NCBI GenBank assembly: GCA_018970025.1
Contig: JAGWXF010000022.1
Location: 1 to 55,451 of the forward strand
Direction: 5' to 3'
Source: Actinomycetales bacterium
GTDB lineage: Bacteria; Actinomycetota; Actinomycetes; S36-B12
DNA length: 55,451 bases
Part shown: positions 1 to 7,935 of the stretch, one piece after another
Layout: each line of letters begins with the position of its first letter
Position numbering within the stretch: the first letter of the stretch is position 1
Made by a program: the position numbers and the translations under genes
Notes under the pieces: generated by a model
Database searches by the model: none
What the model was told of the DNA's origin: nothing
The model's input: only the letters and a program-made list of their open reading frames with translations

Positions 1-25
1 GTCGAATTTCGCATCGAAATTCGAC
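1..25. repeat. Perfect 11-bp inverted repeat at the window edge
   Basis: GTCGAATTTCG and CGAAATTCGAC are exact reverse complements separated by CAT, giving a perfect 11-bp stem with a 3-nt loop. It ends 33 bp before the first gene. It could be a terminator of a gene to the left or an operator; no T-tract follows. What lies left of it is outside the window. Confidence 0.6.
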
Positions 26-57
26 AACAACTGGCCACTCGACGTAGGAGGGGGTGG

Positions 58-558
58 GTGGGTCAGGATGGGGGCGTGTTGAACGGCCGGTGGACCGTGC
101 TGGACGTGGACCAGGCCCAGGTGCGCCTTCGCAGCGGACGGATCGGACTGGTCACCGTCGACGTCACCGCCCCGGTCACCTCGGGGAGCCTGCACATCGA
201 TGATCAGGCCGTGTCGCTGGAGCTCGTCGTGGCCCTCGATCGGCTGCGGACCTCGAACTTCCTGCTGCAGGCAGCTGCCCGGGCCCTCATCTCACGGCAC
301 CAGGCGCAGGCACTGGCCTATCGCGGAGCTGGTCAGCCGGAACAGCCATGGTCGGTCACCGGGGATGCCACGGCGGGCGATGTGACCGTTGCGCTTGCTC
401 TCGATATCCGGCTTCAGCAGCAGTCCGCGCACGAGTCGGAAGTTGAGCTGACGGGCAGCGCACACCTCGGCAGGGTTCACCTGCCGCTGCCCGGCCTGGG
501 CACGGTCGATGACTTCGGCTTCCGCGTCGATGCCCGGCTGCGGATCGCACGGGCCTGA
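58..558 (+). CDS. YceI-like family protein
   Basis: This is a 166-residue protein with a GTG start preceded by a strong GTAGGAGGGGG ribosome-binding site. The order of elements resembles the YceI lipocalin-like fold: an opening WTV strand, an SGSLHID strand, a central LR-SNFL segment, a WSVTGDATAGDVT segment like the YceI 'GDLTIRGVT' strand, and a closing DDFGFRVDARL strand. YceI proteins bind isoprenoid-type lipids in a beta-barrel. No signal peptide is seen, so it is probably cytoplasmic. It is convergent with the XPB helicase gene (24-bp gap). The family call rests on pattern only and sequence conservation is weak. Confidence 0.55.
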   Translation: MGQDGGVLNGRWTVLDVDQAQVRLRSGRIGLVTVDVTAPVTSGSLHIDDQAVSLELVVALDRLRTSNFLLQAAARALISRHQAQALAYRGAGQPEQPWSVTGDATAGDVTVALALDIRLQQQSAHESEVELTGSAHLGRVHLPLPGLGTVDDFGFRVDARLRIARA

Positions 559-582
559 GTGCCAGGCTGCTCGAGCGGCCGG

Positions 583-2253
583 CTACAGGCCGCGATCGCC
601 CTCCCAGGCACCCGTCCGGATGTCGTCGGCATCGACGATCCGATACGCGTAGCCCTGCTCGGCCAGGAAGCGCTGGCGGTGCTGCGCGAAGTCGGCGTCG
701 ACGGTGTCTCGGGTGACGATGGAGTAGAAGTGCGCGGCTCGGCCGTCGGCCTTGGGCCGCAGGATCCGGCCGAGCCGCTGGGCCTCCTCCTGGCGGGACC
801 CGAATGTGCCGCTCACCTGAATGGCCACGCCGGCCTCGGGCAGGTCGACCGAGAAGTTGGCCACCTTGCTCACCACCAGCACTCGGGTCTGCCCATCGCG
901 GAAGGAGGCGAACAGCCGCTCCCGCTCGCGCACGGACGTCTGTCCGGTCACCACGGGTGCGCTGAGGTGCTCGCCAAGCTCCTCGAGCTGGTCGAGGTAC
1001 TGCCCGATGACCAGGACACGGTCATCGGCGTGGCGTTGCGCGATCAGCTCGACCAGCCGGATCTTCTCCGCAGCGCATGAGGCCAGCCGGTAGCGATCCT
1101 CGGGCTCGGCCATCGCGTACGCCATCCGGTCCGGATCCGGCAGGGTCACCCGGACCTCGACGCAATCGGCCGGGGCGATGTAGCCCTGACCCTCGATGTC
1201 CTTCCAGGGTGCGTCGTATCGCTTGGGCCCGATGAGGCTGAACACATCGGTCTCCCGGCCGTCCTCGCGCACCAGGGTCGCGGTCAGGCCGAGCCGACGA
1301 CGGCTCTGGATGTCTGCGGTGAACCGGAAGATGGGCGCGGGCAGCAGGTGCACCTCGTCGTAGATGATCAGGCCCCAGTCCCGCGTATCGAAGACCTCCA
1401 GGTGCGGGTAGATGCCCTGCCGCTTGGTGGTCATCACCTGATAGGTCGCGATCGTGATCGGACGGATCTCCTTGCGGGCACCGGAGTACTCGCCGATCTC
1501 GTCCGCCGTGAGCGTCGTGCGGCGCAGCAGCTCATCGCGCCACTGGCGGGCTGAGACCGTGTTCGTCACCAGGATCAGCGTGGTGGCCTGGGCCAGTGCC
1601 ATCGCCAGTGCGCCGACGATGGTCTTGCCGGCCCCGCAGGGGAGCACCACCACGCCGGACCCGCCATGCCAGAAACCCTCGGCAGCCTGCGTCTGGTACG
1701 GACGAGGCTGCCATTGCGCGAGGTCCAGGCCGATCGCATGCCGCTCGCCGTCGACGTACCCGGCGACGTCCTCCGCTGGCCAGCCGAGCTTGACCAGCGC
1801 CTGCTTCAGGTGTCCGCGCTCGCTCGGATGCACGATGACCGTCGTCGCGTCGATCCGTGCCCCCAGCAGCGGGGTGATCTTGCGACTGCGCAGGACCTCC
1901 TCCAGTACCGCCTCGTCCAGGGCCTGCAGGACCAGGCCGTGCACCGGATGGTTGCTGAGCTGCAGCCGGCCATAGCGGGACATCGTGTCGGCGACATCGA
2001 TCAGCAGGGCGTGCGGAACCGGGTAGCGGGAGTAGCGGATCAAGGTGTCGATGACCTGCTCGGCATCGTGGCCCGCAGCTCGGGCATTCCATAGGCCCAG
2101 CGGGGTGAGCCGGTACGTGTGGACGTGCTCCGGTGCCCGCTCCAGCTCGGCGAAGGGGGCGATCGCCCGGCGGCAGTCGGCTGACGCGGGGTGATCGATC
2201 TCGAGCAGCAGCGACTTGTCGCTCTGCACGATGAGCGGGCCGGCCGTGGTCAT
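583..2253 (-). CDS. DNA repair helicase XPB (ERCC3-type)
   Basis: This 556-residue superfamily 2 helicase starts at MTTAGPLIVQSDKSL. An N-terminal helicase-associated domain covers roughly residues 1-170. Walker A is LPCGAGKTIV, the DEAH-type box is IIYDEVHLLPAP, motif III is LGLTATLVREDG, and motif VI is EEAQRLGRILRP. XPB homologues unwind DNA 3'-5' and act in nucleotide excision repair; the bacterial role is less well defined. The reading frame stays open about 660 bp upstream, but that part overlaps the neighbouring gene and is arginine/proline-rich shadow. The ATG chosen overlaps the upstream stop as ATGA, which implies translational coupling. The helicase-associated partner lies two genes upstream. 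Confidence 0.93.
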   Translation of the reverse strand: MTTAGPLIVQSDKSLLLEIDHPASADCRRAIAPFAELERAPEHVHTYRLTPLGLWNARAAGHDAEQVIDTLIRYSRYPVPHALLIDVADTMSRYGRLQLSNHPVHGLVLQALDEAVLEEVLRSRKITPLLGARIDATTVIVHPSERGHLKQALVKLGWPAEDVAGYVDGERHAIGLDLAQWQPRPYQTQAAEGFWHGGSGVVVLPCGAGKTIVGALAMALAQATTLILVTNTVSARQWRDELLRRTTLTADEIGEYSGARKEIRPITIATYQVMTTKRQGIYPHLEVFDTRDWGLIIYDEVHLLPAPIFRFTADIQSRRRLGLTATLVREDGRETDVFSLIGPKRYDAPWKDIEGQGYIAPADCVEVRVTLPDPDRMAYAMAEPEDRYRLASCAAEKIRLVELIAQRHADDRVLVIGQYLDQLEELGEHLSAPVVTGQTSVRERERLFASFRDGQTRVLVVSKVANFSVDLPEAGVAIQVSGTFGSRQEEAQRLGRILRPKADGRAAHFYSIVTRDTVDADFAQHRQRFLAEQGYAYRIVDADDIRTGAWEGDRGL

Positions 2254-4088
2254 CGGCCCTGCCCGCCGAACGCATAGGTCAGCCACGCGCCGTCTCGGCC
2301 GCTGGCAACCGGGTCGCCGAGCGTCGCCTGCAGCATGACCTGGGTCTCCTGCAGCGGCCCGGGCTCGTAGCCGCGCAGGTCGAGATGGATCGCGCAGAAC
2401 CCGCGCGCTCGAAGTCGCTCGATATCGCCGGGGGTGACCGGCGTGGAGATGCTGGCGGCGATGTCCGCTGCCGGAGTCTGCTTGACGGCCCCGTAGCTGA
2501 AGTCCTTGCCTGGATTGAGGGCGGCAACGACGAAGTGCTCGTAGTCCTGCAGGGCAGGCGGGGTGAGGCCCGCCTCCGGGAACGGCACGTAGGGCAACTG
2601 CAGGATCCCGCACCTGGCGGGGATGGCGCGATTGACCTGGTCGGCGTAGTCGCGGGCCTGGTCGGCCAGGGTCGCGGCGTTGCGGGCCGTGCCCTGGTAG
2701 AGCGAGCGGTAGGGCAGGACGGAGCCGGAGATCGTCGCGGCGAGGATCACTGCGAGCGCAGGCCAGGCGACCAACGGCCGCGAGGCCACCGTGACCCTGG
2801 ACATCACCAGGGCTGCCCCCACGACGATGAGGAGGAGCAGCAGGGGCAACAGGCGATTCCAGGCCCGGATCTGCGGCGTCACCACGCTGGCGAACAGCAT
2901 GTTCAGGCCCCACGGGATGAAGAACGCGATCGTCACCGAAAGCAGGCAGGCAATCAGCGGCCAGGACACCTGGGGTGCCCGACGGGAGGATGGCAGGGAG
3001 CCGGGCCTGCGCCGGAGCACGATTCCCCCGATGAGGAAGATCACCAGGCAGGCGCTGGTGATCCAGGTGCCGAAGTTGCCGACCCCGGTTGCCTCATTGG
3101 CCTGCGCGGAGGAGATCAGCGTCGAGGCCCAGGCGTTGTAGCGGGCCAGCCCCGGCGCATCGCTGATGGGTGCGGGCAGCAGCGCCATCAGCAGGTTGCC
3201 GGCGTAGGTCACCGACTCGGCGGGCAGTCGCTCGCTGATCGGGCTCACCGGTGGATGCAGTCGTAGCTGGATGATGGACGGCAGGAGCCCGATGACGATC
3301 AGGTCGGCGATGGCGATGAGGGGCAGGGCAGCGGCGAGCAGCGTTCGCCAGGTATCGCGATGGGCGAGCCGCCACAGCCAGGCAGCCGTCCCCAGGAGCA
3401 GGGCGAAGAAGGCGTAGTAGATCCCGCTCCATGCCGTCAGCAGGACGATGACGGCGAGGGCTGAGATGCGCATCGCCCGCAGTCGGCCCTCCGCCAGGAA
3501 GCGCGGTATCCAGCCACCGCCGATGAGCAGGGCGAGGGTGACCCCCAGCGCTGCCGAGTACATGGTGGCGAGGTACACATGGCCCAGGCCCCGATCCCAG
3601 TGGAAGGGAATGAGCGCGTAGGCGGCGGCGAGGGCGATGGCGAGCGGTCCGCGCAGGGTGGTCAGGCGGATGGTCAGGTAGGCGATGGCCCCCACGACCG
3701 GATACGACAGCAGCAGTACCAGGTTGATGCCGAGGAAGGGTGAGCCGCTCAGCGAGGAGATGGCCCAGGCGAACAGCGACTCGATGAGGTCAAGGCTGGG
3801 GAAGTACCGCAGGTCCATCCCGTCGGGGAAGCCGACGTGCGTGCTGATCGGCCAGCCGATCGGGCTCCAGGCGCCGGCGGTGACGTAGGAGGAGAACAGG
3901 TCCCCGCCGCTGAGGGGCTGGCTGAGGCTCCCCAGGATTGGCCCGAAGACGATGAGCGCGCAGGCCAGGCTTGCCGCTGCCGCCGCGAGGGCCTCGATGA
4001 GGGTGGTTCTCGAGAGCAGCGGCGGACAGGATGCTCGGACACTGCGCGCGGTGACGGTGTCGCGGGATGCTCCCGATGCCTCCACCAT
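2250..4088 (-). CDS. Polytopic membrane protein, possible GT-C-like or YfhO-like
   Basis: The product has 612 residues and about eleven to thirteen hydrophobic segments, for example LACALIVFGPILGSL, LVLLLSYPVVGAIAYL and LLPLLLLLIVVGAALVM. A soluble C-terminal domain of about 150 residues follows. The large extracytoplasmic loop after TM1 contains a GGDLFSSY segment. The layout resembles bacterial GT-C-type glycosyltransferases or YfhO-like proteins that move lipid-linked sugars, but I see no decisive catalytic motif. It sits between the helicase-associated gene (51-bp gap) and XPB (ATGA overlap), so all three may be co-transcribed. A TAGGCT hexamer nine bases before the ATG could be the -10 of a near-leaderless promoter. 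Confidence 0.6.
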   Translation of the reverse strand: MVEASGASRDTVTARSVRASCPPLLSRTTLIEALAAAAASLACALIVFGPILGSLSQPLSGGDLFSSYVTAGAWSPIGWPISTHVGFPDGMDLRYFPSLDLIESLFAWAISSLSGSPFLGINLVLLLSYPVVGAIAYLTIRLTTLRGPLAIALAAAYALIPFHWDRGLGHVYLATMYSAALGVTLALLIGGGWIPRFLAEGRLRAMRISALAVIVLLTAWSGIYYAFFALLLGTAAWLWRLAHRDTWRTLLAAALPLIAIADLIVIGLLPSIIQLRLHPPVSPISERLPAESVTYAGNLLMALLPAPISDAPGLARYNAWASTLISSAQANEATGVGNFGTWITSACLVIFLIGGIVLRRRPGSLPSSRRAPQVSWPLIACLLSVTIAFFIPWGLNMLFASVVTPQIRAWNRLLPLLLLLIVVGAALVMSRVTVASRPLVAWPALAVILAATISGSVLPYRSLYQGTARNAATLADQARDYADQVNRAIPARCGILQLPYVPFPEAGLTPPALQDYEHFVVAALNPGKDFSYGAVKQTPAADIAASISTPVTPGDIERLRARGFCAIHLDLRGYEPGPLQETQVMLQATLGDPVASGRDGAWLTYAFGGQGR

Positions 4089-4139
4089 GACCGATGGAGC
4101 CTACGGCATCTGCGGCATGCCGGATTCGTCGTCGCTTGA

Positions 4140-6182
4140 TCAGTCGACTGCCTGGGCGGGTGCTGCGGCTGCGATCCTGGCCAGGACGAACGTGCGCACC
4201 TGCCCGGTTCGGTGATCGAATGCGGTGAGCGTGCCTGGCGCTACCCGGATCGGGTCCACGACCTGCTCGGTCGTGGTCCCGTCGGATTCGGCATATGACA
4301 GCCACGCAGGCTGGGCCAGGGCGGCCGCTTCGCGCAGCAGGGTCAGGGCCGCGGCGCCGCTGCAGCGCCGACGTGCGTCGACGAGCGGATCGCTATCGGC
4401 CTGGACGGGCGGATGATCGGATGATCGAAGGGCCCGCACCGCTGCTCGGGCCATGGCGGTCGTGACCTGGCGAACCTCGGCGGGCACCCGCCGAGGTGGC
4501 GTGCGTCGGGTCAGGACCGGTTCGATGACCGCGCTGCCATCAGGTGCCTCGCCTGCTGCCGCGTAGCCGGCAGCGCGCAGCGCCTGCATCACCTCGGGGG
4601 CGGGTGCGCTGGCGATCAGCACATGCTCGTCGATTCGGGTCAGCCCGAGCCGGGCGAGCCTGCGGTCGGCACTGATGGTCGCGGTGGTGACCGCATCGTC
4701 ACTGCGGATGTAGCAGGTTGCCAGGCCCACCCGCACCATGCCGTGCCGACGGCCGACGTCGTCGATGAGGGTGTCCAGGCTGGGCGGGATTGCCGTGCGC
4801 GAGATCGAGGCGAGCAGGCTTCGGACGTCGGCGGCTCCCAAGCCCGTGTCCATGGCCCGGGCGAGGGTCTGGGTGCTGACCCGGTAGACGCTGGCGTGCC
4901 CGGTCGACTCGAGATCGGCGAGCAGGCGCAGCCGGCGCTGCAGGTCGGCGGTCAGCATGCCTGGGGCAACGATCGTGAGGTCGGCCTGGATCAGGACGCG
5001 ATCCACTGGCGCAGGCATCGCCTCAGCCATCCTCGTACGCGCCAGCCGCTCCCCGGACGGCTCCAGCAATGCCCGACCCGCGGCGCTGAGCGAGCCTGCT
5101 GCCAGGATGCCCAGTGCGGCGGCCTCCGCCATCGTTGCCCGGATGACGTCCTGCCGAAGGGTCCCGGCCAGTCGGGGCTGCCGGTGGTCGAGGACAGCGA
5201 GCACGGAGACTGGGTCGACGGGTCGATACGGGGGAGCCGCCGCCAGCAGGCGCAGCACTGCCTGCCGCATGCCGATGACGGCGCGTCGGTCGCCATGCTG
5301 GCTGAGCGGGTTCGACCGCTCGGTTGTCAGCGAGGGCAGCCTCGGCAGCGTCAGCCAGGCGTGCGCCAGGGCGAGCCAGGCCTGCTCCGGCGCCATCTCC
5401 TGCCAGGCGTCATAGCCGTCGGTCGGCACCCATGATGCAGGGGCCTGGCCATCCTCATCGAGCAGGCCGGCGGCATGCGCGAGCTCGATGACCAGGGCCG
5501 CGCCGGGCACGTCCGCGTGCATGGTCGATCGTGCCTGCGCGAACTCGCGCACCCCGAGCCCACCGGCGCGCAGGACAGCTGGCGGATGGCGACCCCACTC
5601 GTCGAGCAGGTCCCGCACTCGGGTCATCATCTCGGCGGCGTGCCAGCCGGCCTCGGCCTCGCAGGCGGCGGATGGCACCTCCGGTGCCAGGACCAGGCCC
5701 GGCTCCGGCCAGGCGGATGCGGGCGCACCGGGTGAGCCTGCGAGTGCCTCGCGCACGGCATGGGTGGCCCGGAGCTCATCCGTCGGTCCCCAGGCAAGTG
5801 CCAGGCCGCGCACCCTGGCCAGGCTTGCCCGCAGCGCGTCCGCCAGCCCCTCGTCGTGGGGTTCTGCGGTGGCCAGGCCCGTGATGCACCGCTCGATCAG
5901 CCGGTCGGCAGCGATCGGTGCCTCGGCGCTCGCCGCCGCGAGCCGGCCCAGGACATGCAGGTCGAGGGCGCCGAGGCGATCGAGGCACCTGGTCGTCGAC
6001 GGGCCGGTGGTCGCCCGAGCGGCCAGGGCGGCGATGTCCCGGGGGGCCGGCCGCAGCAGGTCGGGCCGAGCCAGCAGGAGGTCGGTCAGGGACTGGTCGT
6101 CCCACTGCCGCAGGTCGTCGGCCAGGCTGCGAGTCCGTCGACGCGGGTGCCCGATGCCAGGGGTGTCGGCAGCTGGAATCAC
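4140..6182 (-). CDS. Helicase-associated (XPB-partner) protein
   Basis: This is a 680-residue protein with a GTG start. The beginning (LADDLRQWDDQSLTDLLLARPDLLRPAP) and the late segment VDRVLIQADLTIVAPGMLTADLQRRL match the actinobacterial helicase-associated/XPB-Ssl2-like family (Helicase_C_3-type) commonly encoded beside XPB. It has no Walker motifs, so it is probably a DNA-binding or helicase-regulating partner. The C-terminus (YAESDGTTTEQVVDPIRV.. LTAFDHRTGQVRTF) looks like a WYL-like ligand-binding strand region. It lies two genes upstream of XPB on the same strand and is divergent from the cold-shock gene across only 54 bp. Confidence 0.82.
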   Translation of the reverse strand: MIPAADTPGIGHPRRRTRSLADDLRQWDDQSLTDLLLARPDLLRPAPRDIAALAARATTGPSTTRCLDRLGALDLHVLGRLAAASAEAPIAADRLIERCITGLATAEPHDEGLADALRASLARVRGLALAWGPTDELRATHAVREALAGSPGAPASAWPEPGLVLAPEVPSAACEAEAGWHAAEMMTRVRDLLDEWGRHPPAVLRAGGLGVREFAQARSTMHADVPGAALVIELAHAAGLLDEDGQAPASWVPTDGYDAWQEMAPEQAWLALAHAWLTLPRLPSLTTERSNPLSQHGDRRAVIGMRQAVLRLLAAAPPYRPVDPVSVLAVLDHRQPRLAGTLRQDVIRATMAEAAALGILAAGSLSAAGRALLEPSGERLARTRMAEAMPAPVDRVLIQADLTIVAPGMLTADLQRRLRLLADLESTGHASVYRVSTQTLARAMDTGLGAADVRSLLASISRTAIPPSLDTLIDDVGRRHGMVRVGLATCYIRSDDAVTTATISADRRLARLGLTRIDEHVLIASAPAPEVMQALRAAGYAAAGEAPDGSAVIEPVLTRRTPPRRVPAEVRQVTTAMARAAVRALRSSDHPPVQADSDPLVDARRRCSGAAALTLLREAAALAQPAWLSYAESDGTTTEQVVDPIRVAPGTLTAFDHRTGQVRTFVLARIAAAAPAQAVD

Positions 6183-6223
6183 GGCGAACTCACCCGAGGC
6201 AGCCTAGGGGTTGAATACGAAGG

Positions 6224-6229
6224 TAGCCT
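6224..6229 (+). promoter_or_regulatory. -10 element, probable leaderless start of the cold-shock gene
   Basis: TAGCCT lies seven bases before the ATG at 6237, which puts the predicted transcription start on or next to the start codon. No Shine-Dalgarno sequence is present. Confidence 0.55.
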
Positions 6230-6236
6230 TGCCTCC

Positions 6237-6620
6237 ATGCCATCGGGAACCGTGAAGTGGTACGACTCCGAGAAGGGGTTCGGGTTCATCACCTCCGACG
6301 AGGGGGAGGACGTCTTCGTCCATGTCTCGACCTTGCCCGCCGGCGTCCCCTCCCTGCGGCCGGGCAGCCGCGTTGAGTTCGGCATCGTGGATGGCCGTCG
6401 GGGCAAGCAGGCTCTCTCGGTCAAGGTCCTGGCTCCGGCCGCCTCGGTCGTCAAGGGCTCGCGGAAGCCGGCAGGCGACCTCGCCGGCGTGGTCGAGGAC
6501 CTCATCAAGCTGCTGGACGGGGTCTCCGCTCAGCTGCAGCGCGGCAAGTACCCCCCTGATGCCATGGCGCAGAAGACCGCTGCCGTGCTGCGGGCAGTCG
6601 CCGACGATCTCGATATCTGA
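6237..6620 (+). CDS. Cold-shock protein with C-terminal extension (CspB-like)
   Basis: This 127-residue protein opens with a canonical cold-shock domain: GTVKWYDSEKGFGFI (RNP1) and DVFVHVSTL (RNP2), covering residues 1-65. About 60 further residues include VVEDLIKLLDGVSAQLQRGKYPPDAMAQ. This long form is typical of actinobacterial CspB next to DUF3027 genes. It binds single-stranded nucleic acid and acts as an RNA chaperone. The frame is open well upstream, but MPSGTVKWY is the natural start and follows a TAGCCT -10. The DUF3027 gene begins 2 bp after the stop, so the two are likely coupled. Confidence 0.92.
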   Translation: MPSGTVKWYDSEKGFGFITSDEGEDVFVHVSTLPAGVPSLRPGSRVEFGIVDGRRGKQALSVKVLAPAASVVKGSRKPAGDLAGVVEDLIKLLDGVSAQLQRGKYPPDAMAQKTAAVLRAVADDLDI

Positions 6621-6622
6621 CG

Positions 6623-7468
6623 ATGGTCATCACTGCCGAGCCGGCCGCCAAGCCTGACACCGTCCTGATCCAGGCTGTCGACCTCGCCCGCGCCGCTGCC
6701 ATCGAGGAGGCGGGGGAGCAGGCGGTCGGCGACTATGTCGGCGTCGAGATGGACGAGGAGCGCGTCGCCACGCACTCCTTCGCCTGCGCGAACCCCGCCT
6801 ACGTGGGGTGGCGCTGGGCCGTCACGCTCGCCCGGGCCACGCGGGCACGGTCGGCGACCGTCAACCAGGTCGTGCTGCTGCCCGGGCCGGAATCGATCGT
6901 GGCCCCGGCCTGGATCCCGTGGAGCGAGCGGGTCAAGCCTGGCGACCTCGGCGTCGGTGACGTCCTGCCGACGAGCGGCGATGATCCGCGGCTCGTGCCT
7001 GGGTACGTCGGCCGTGATGCCGCGGAGGGTCTCGCTGAGGAGTGGGAGCTGCGCCCCACGCAGTGGGAGCTCGGGCTCGGCCGGGCGCGAGTGCTGTCCG
7101 TCCACGGCCGGGACGAAGCGGCCGAGCGCTGGCAGCGGGGGGAGACGGGCCCGAACGCTGCGATGGCCCGGCAGGCGTCCCTGACCTGCAGCACCTGCGG
7201 GTTCCTGGTGACCGTCGGCGGGGCGCTCGGCCAGGCGTTCGGGATGTGCGCGAACGCTTTCGGTGCCGCTGATGGCCGGGTCGTGGCACTCACCTTCGGG
7301 TGCGGTGCTCACTCGGAGGTCGTGGTCGACGTGGTGCCCGATGAGGACGCACCCGGCGGTGCCATGCCAGGGTCCTCGGACCCACTGCCGATGCCAGCCC
7401 TCCCGGGCTCGGACGATCAGTCGGATGTGGCGTCGGGCGACGTGGACGTGACCGACGGTCAGGCCTGA
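6623..7468 (+). CDS. DUF3027 family protein
   Basis: The product has 281 residues. Diagnostic segments are CANPAYVGWRWAVT, VVLLPGPESIVAPAWIPW, VKPGDLGVGDVLP, CSTCGFLVTVGGALGQ and LTFGCGAHSEV. The CxxC and later cysteine/histidine residues could form a metal site. The function of the family is unknown. It follows the cold-shock gene at 2 bp, a pairing common in actinobacteria. The last 35 residues are an acidic, low-complexity tail. The 3' end overlaps the convergent DUF2530 gene by 10 bp, within a GGTCAGGCCTGACC palindrome that supplies both stop codons. Confidence 0.88.
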   Translation: MVITAEPAAKPDTVLIQAVDLARAAAIEEAGEQAVGDYVGVEMDEERVATHSFACANPAYVGWRWAVTLARATRARSATVNQVVLLPGPESIVAPAWIPWSERVKPGDLGVGDVLPTSGDDPRLVPGYVGRDAAEGLAEEWELRPTQWELGLGRARVLSVHGRDEAAERWQRGETGPNAAMARQASLTCSTCGFLVTVGGALGQAFGMCANAFGAADGRVVALTFGCGAHSEVVVDVVPDEDAPGGAMPGSSDPLPMPALPGSDDQSDVASGDVDVTDGQA

Positions 7469-7779
7469 CCTTCGCTGCGAGCCCGCCTGGCGGCGGCCCG
7501 GCGCGGGCGACCCGCCCGTCGCTTGACATAGATCATCCCGCCGACGCCGCTGATCACCCCGACGGCGCACGAACCGATCCACCATCGCGAGTCCGCCGAC
7601 AGTCGGCTGCCCAGCATCAGCAGGACGGCACCCGCCACGAGCCAGCCCAAGGTGCCGATGGCGATCGGAAGGAAGGCGTTGTCCTCCGTCTGGTCGCCGG
7701 CGGCCGAAGGCGTCGTGTCACCGATCGGCGACGTCGAGGGCACGGGGTCCGGGGATTGAAATCCGGCTGAGGCAGCCAC
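7459..7779 (-). CDS. DUF2530-like small membrane protein
   Basis: The product is 106 residues from a GTG start. After a disordered, Ser/Pro-rich N-terminus of about 35 residues there are two transmembrane helices (AIGTLGWLVAGAVLLML and WWIGSCAVGVISGVGGMIYV) and a highly basic tail ([16 protein letters not shown]). This two-helix layout with WW before the second helix matches DUF2530. A longer frame exists, but TAGCGT lies exactly seven bases before this GTG, so a leaderless start here is favoured. Function is unknown. Confidence 0.75.
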   Translation of the reverse strand: MAASAGFQSPDPVPSTSPIGDTTPSAAGDQTEDNAFLPIAIGTLGWLVAGAVLLMLGSRLSADSRWWIGSCAVGVISGVGGMIYVKRRAGRPRRAAARRARSEGQA

Positions 7780-7935
7780 GTTCCCTACGCTACCCTTCGC
7801 CCGGTTACGTCGGGCTGCGCAAGACGATCGCACGACACTGCAGGCCGCGTTGGCTGCCTGAGGCGAGGCGAGGAGCGCGCGATTCCCCCGGGCTGGCGTG
7901 CCGATTCCCTTCACCTGTCATGCCCGGGAGGCTGC

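Noticed and set aside
2254..2913. 660-bp open extension of the XPB helicase frame
   Set aside because: It overlaps the 3' part of the membrane protein gene, is Arg/Pro/Gly-rich like a frame shadow, and XPB's natural start overlaps the upstream stop as ATGA.
7457..7470. GGTCAGGCCTGACC palindrome as an operator
   Set aside because: It lies across two convergent stop codons, where palindromy follows from both genes ending in the same codons; no promoter is near.
7780..7935. Purine riboswitch before the NCS2 permease
   Set aside because: No conserved purine-aptamer loops or three-way junction could be recognised in the 150-bp leader.
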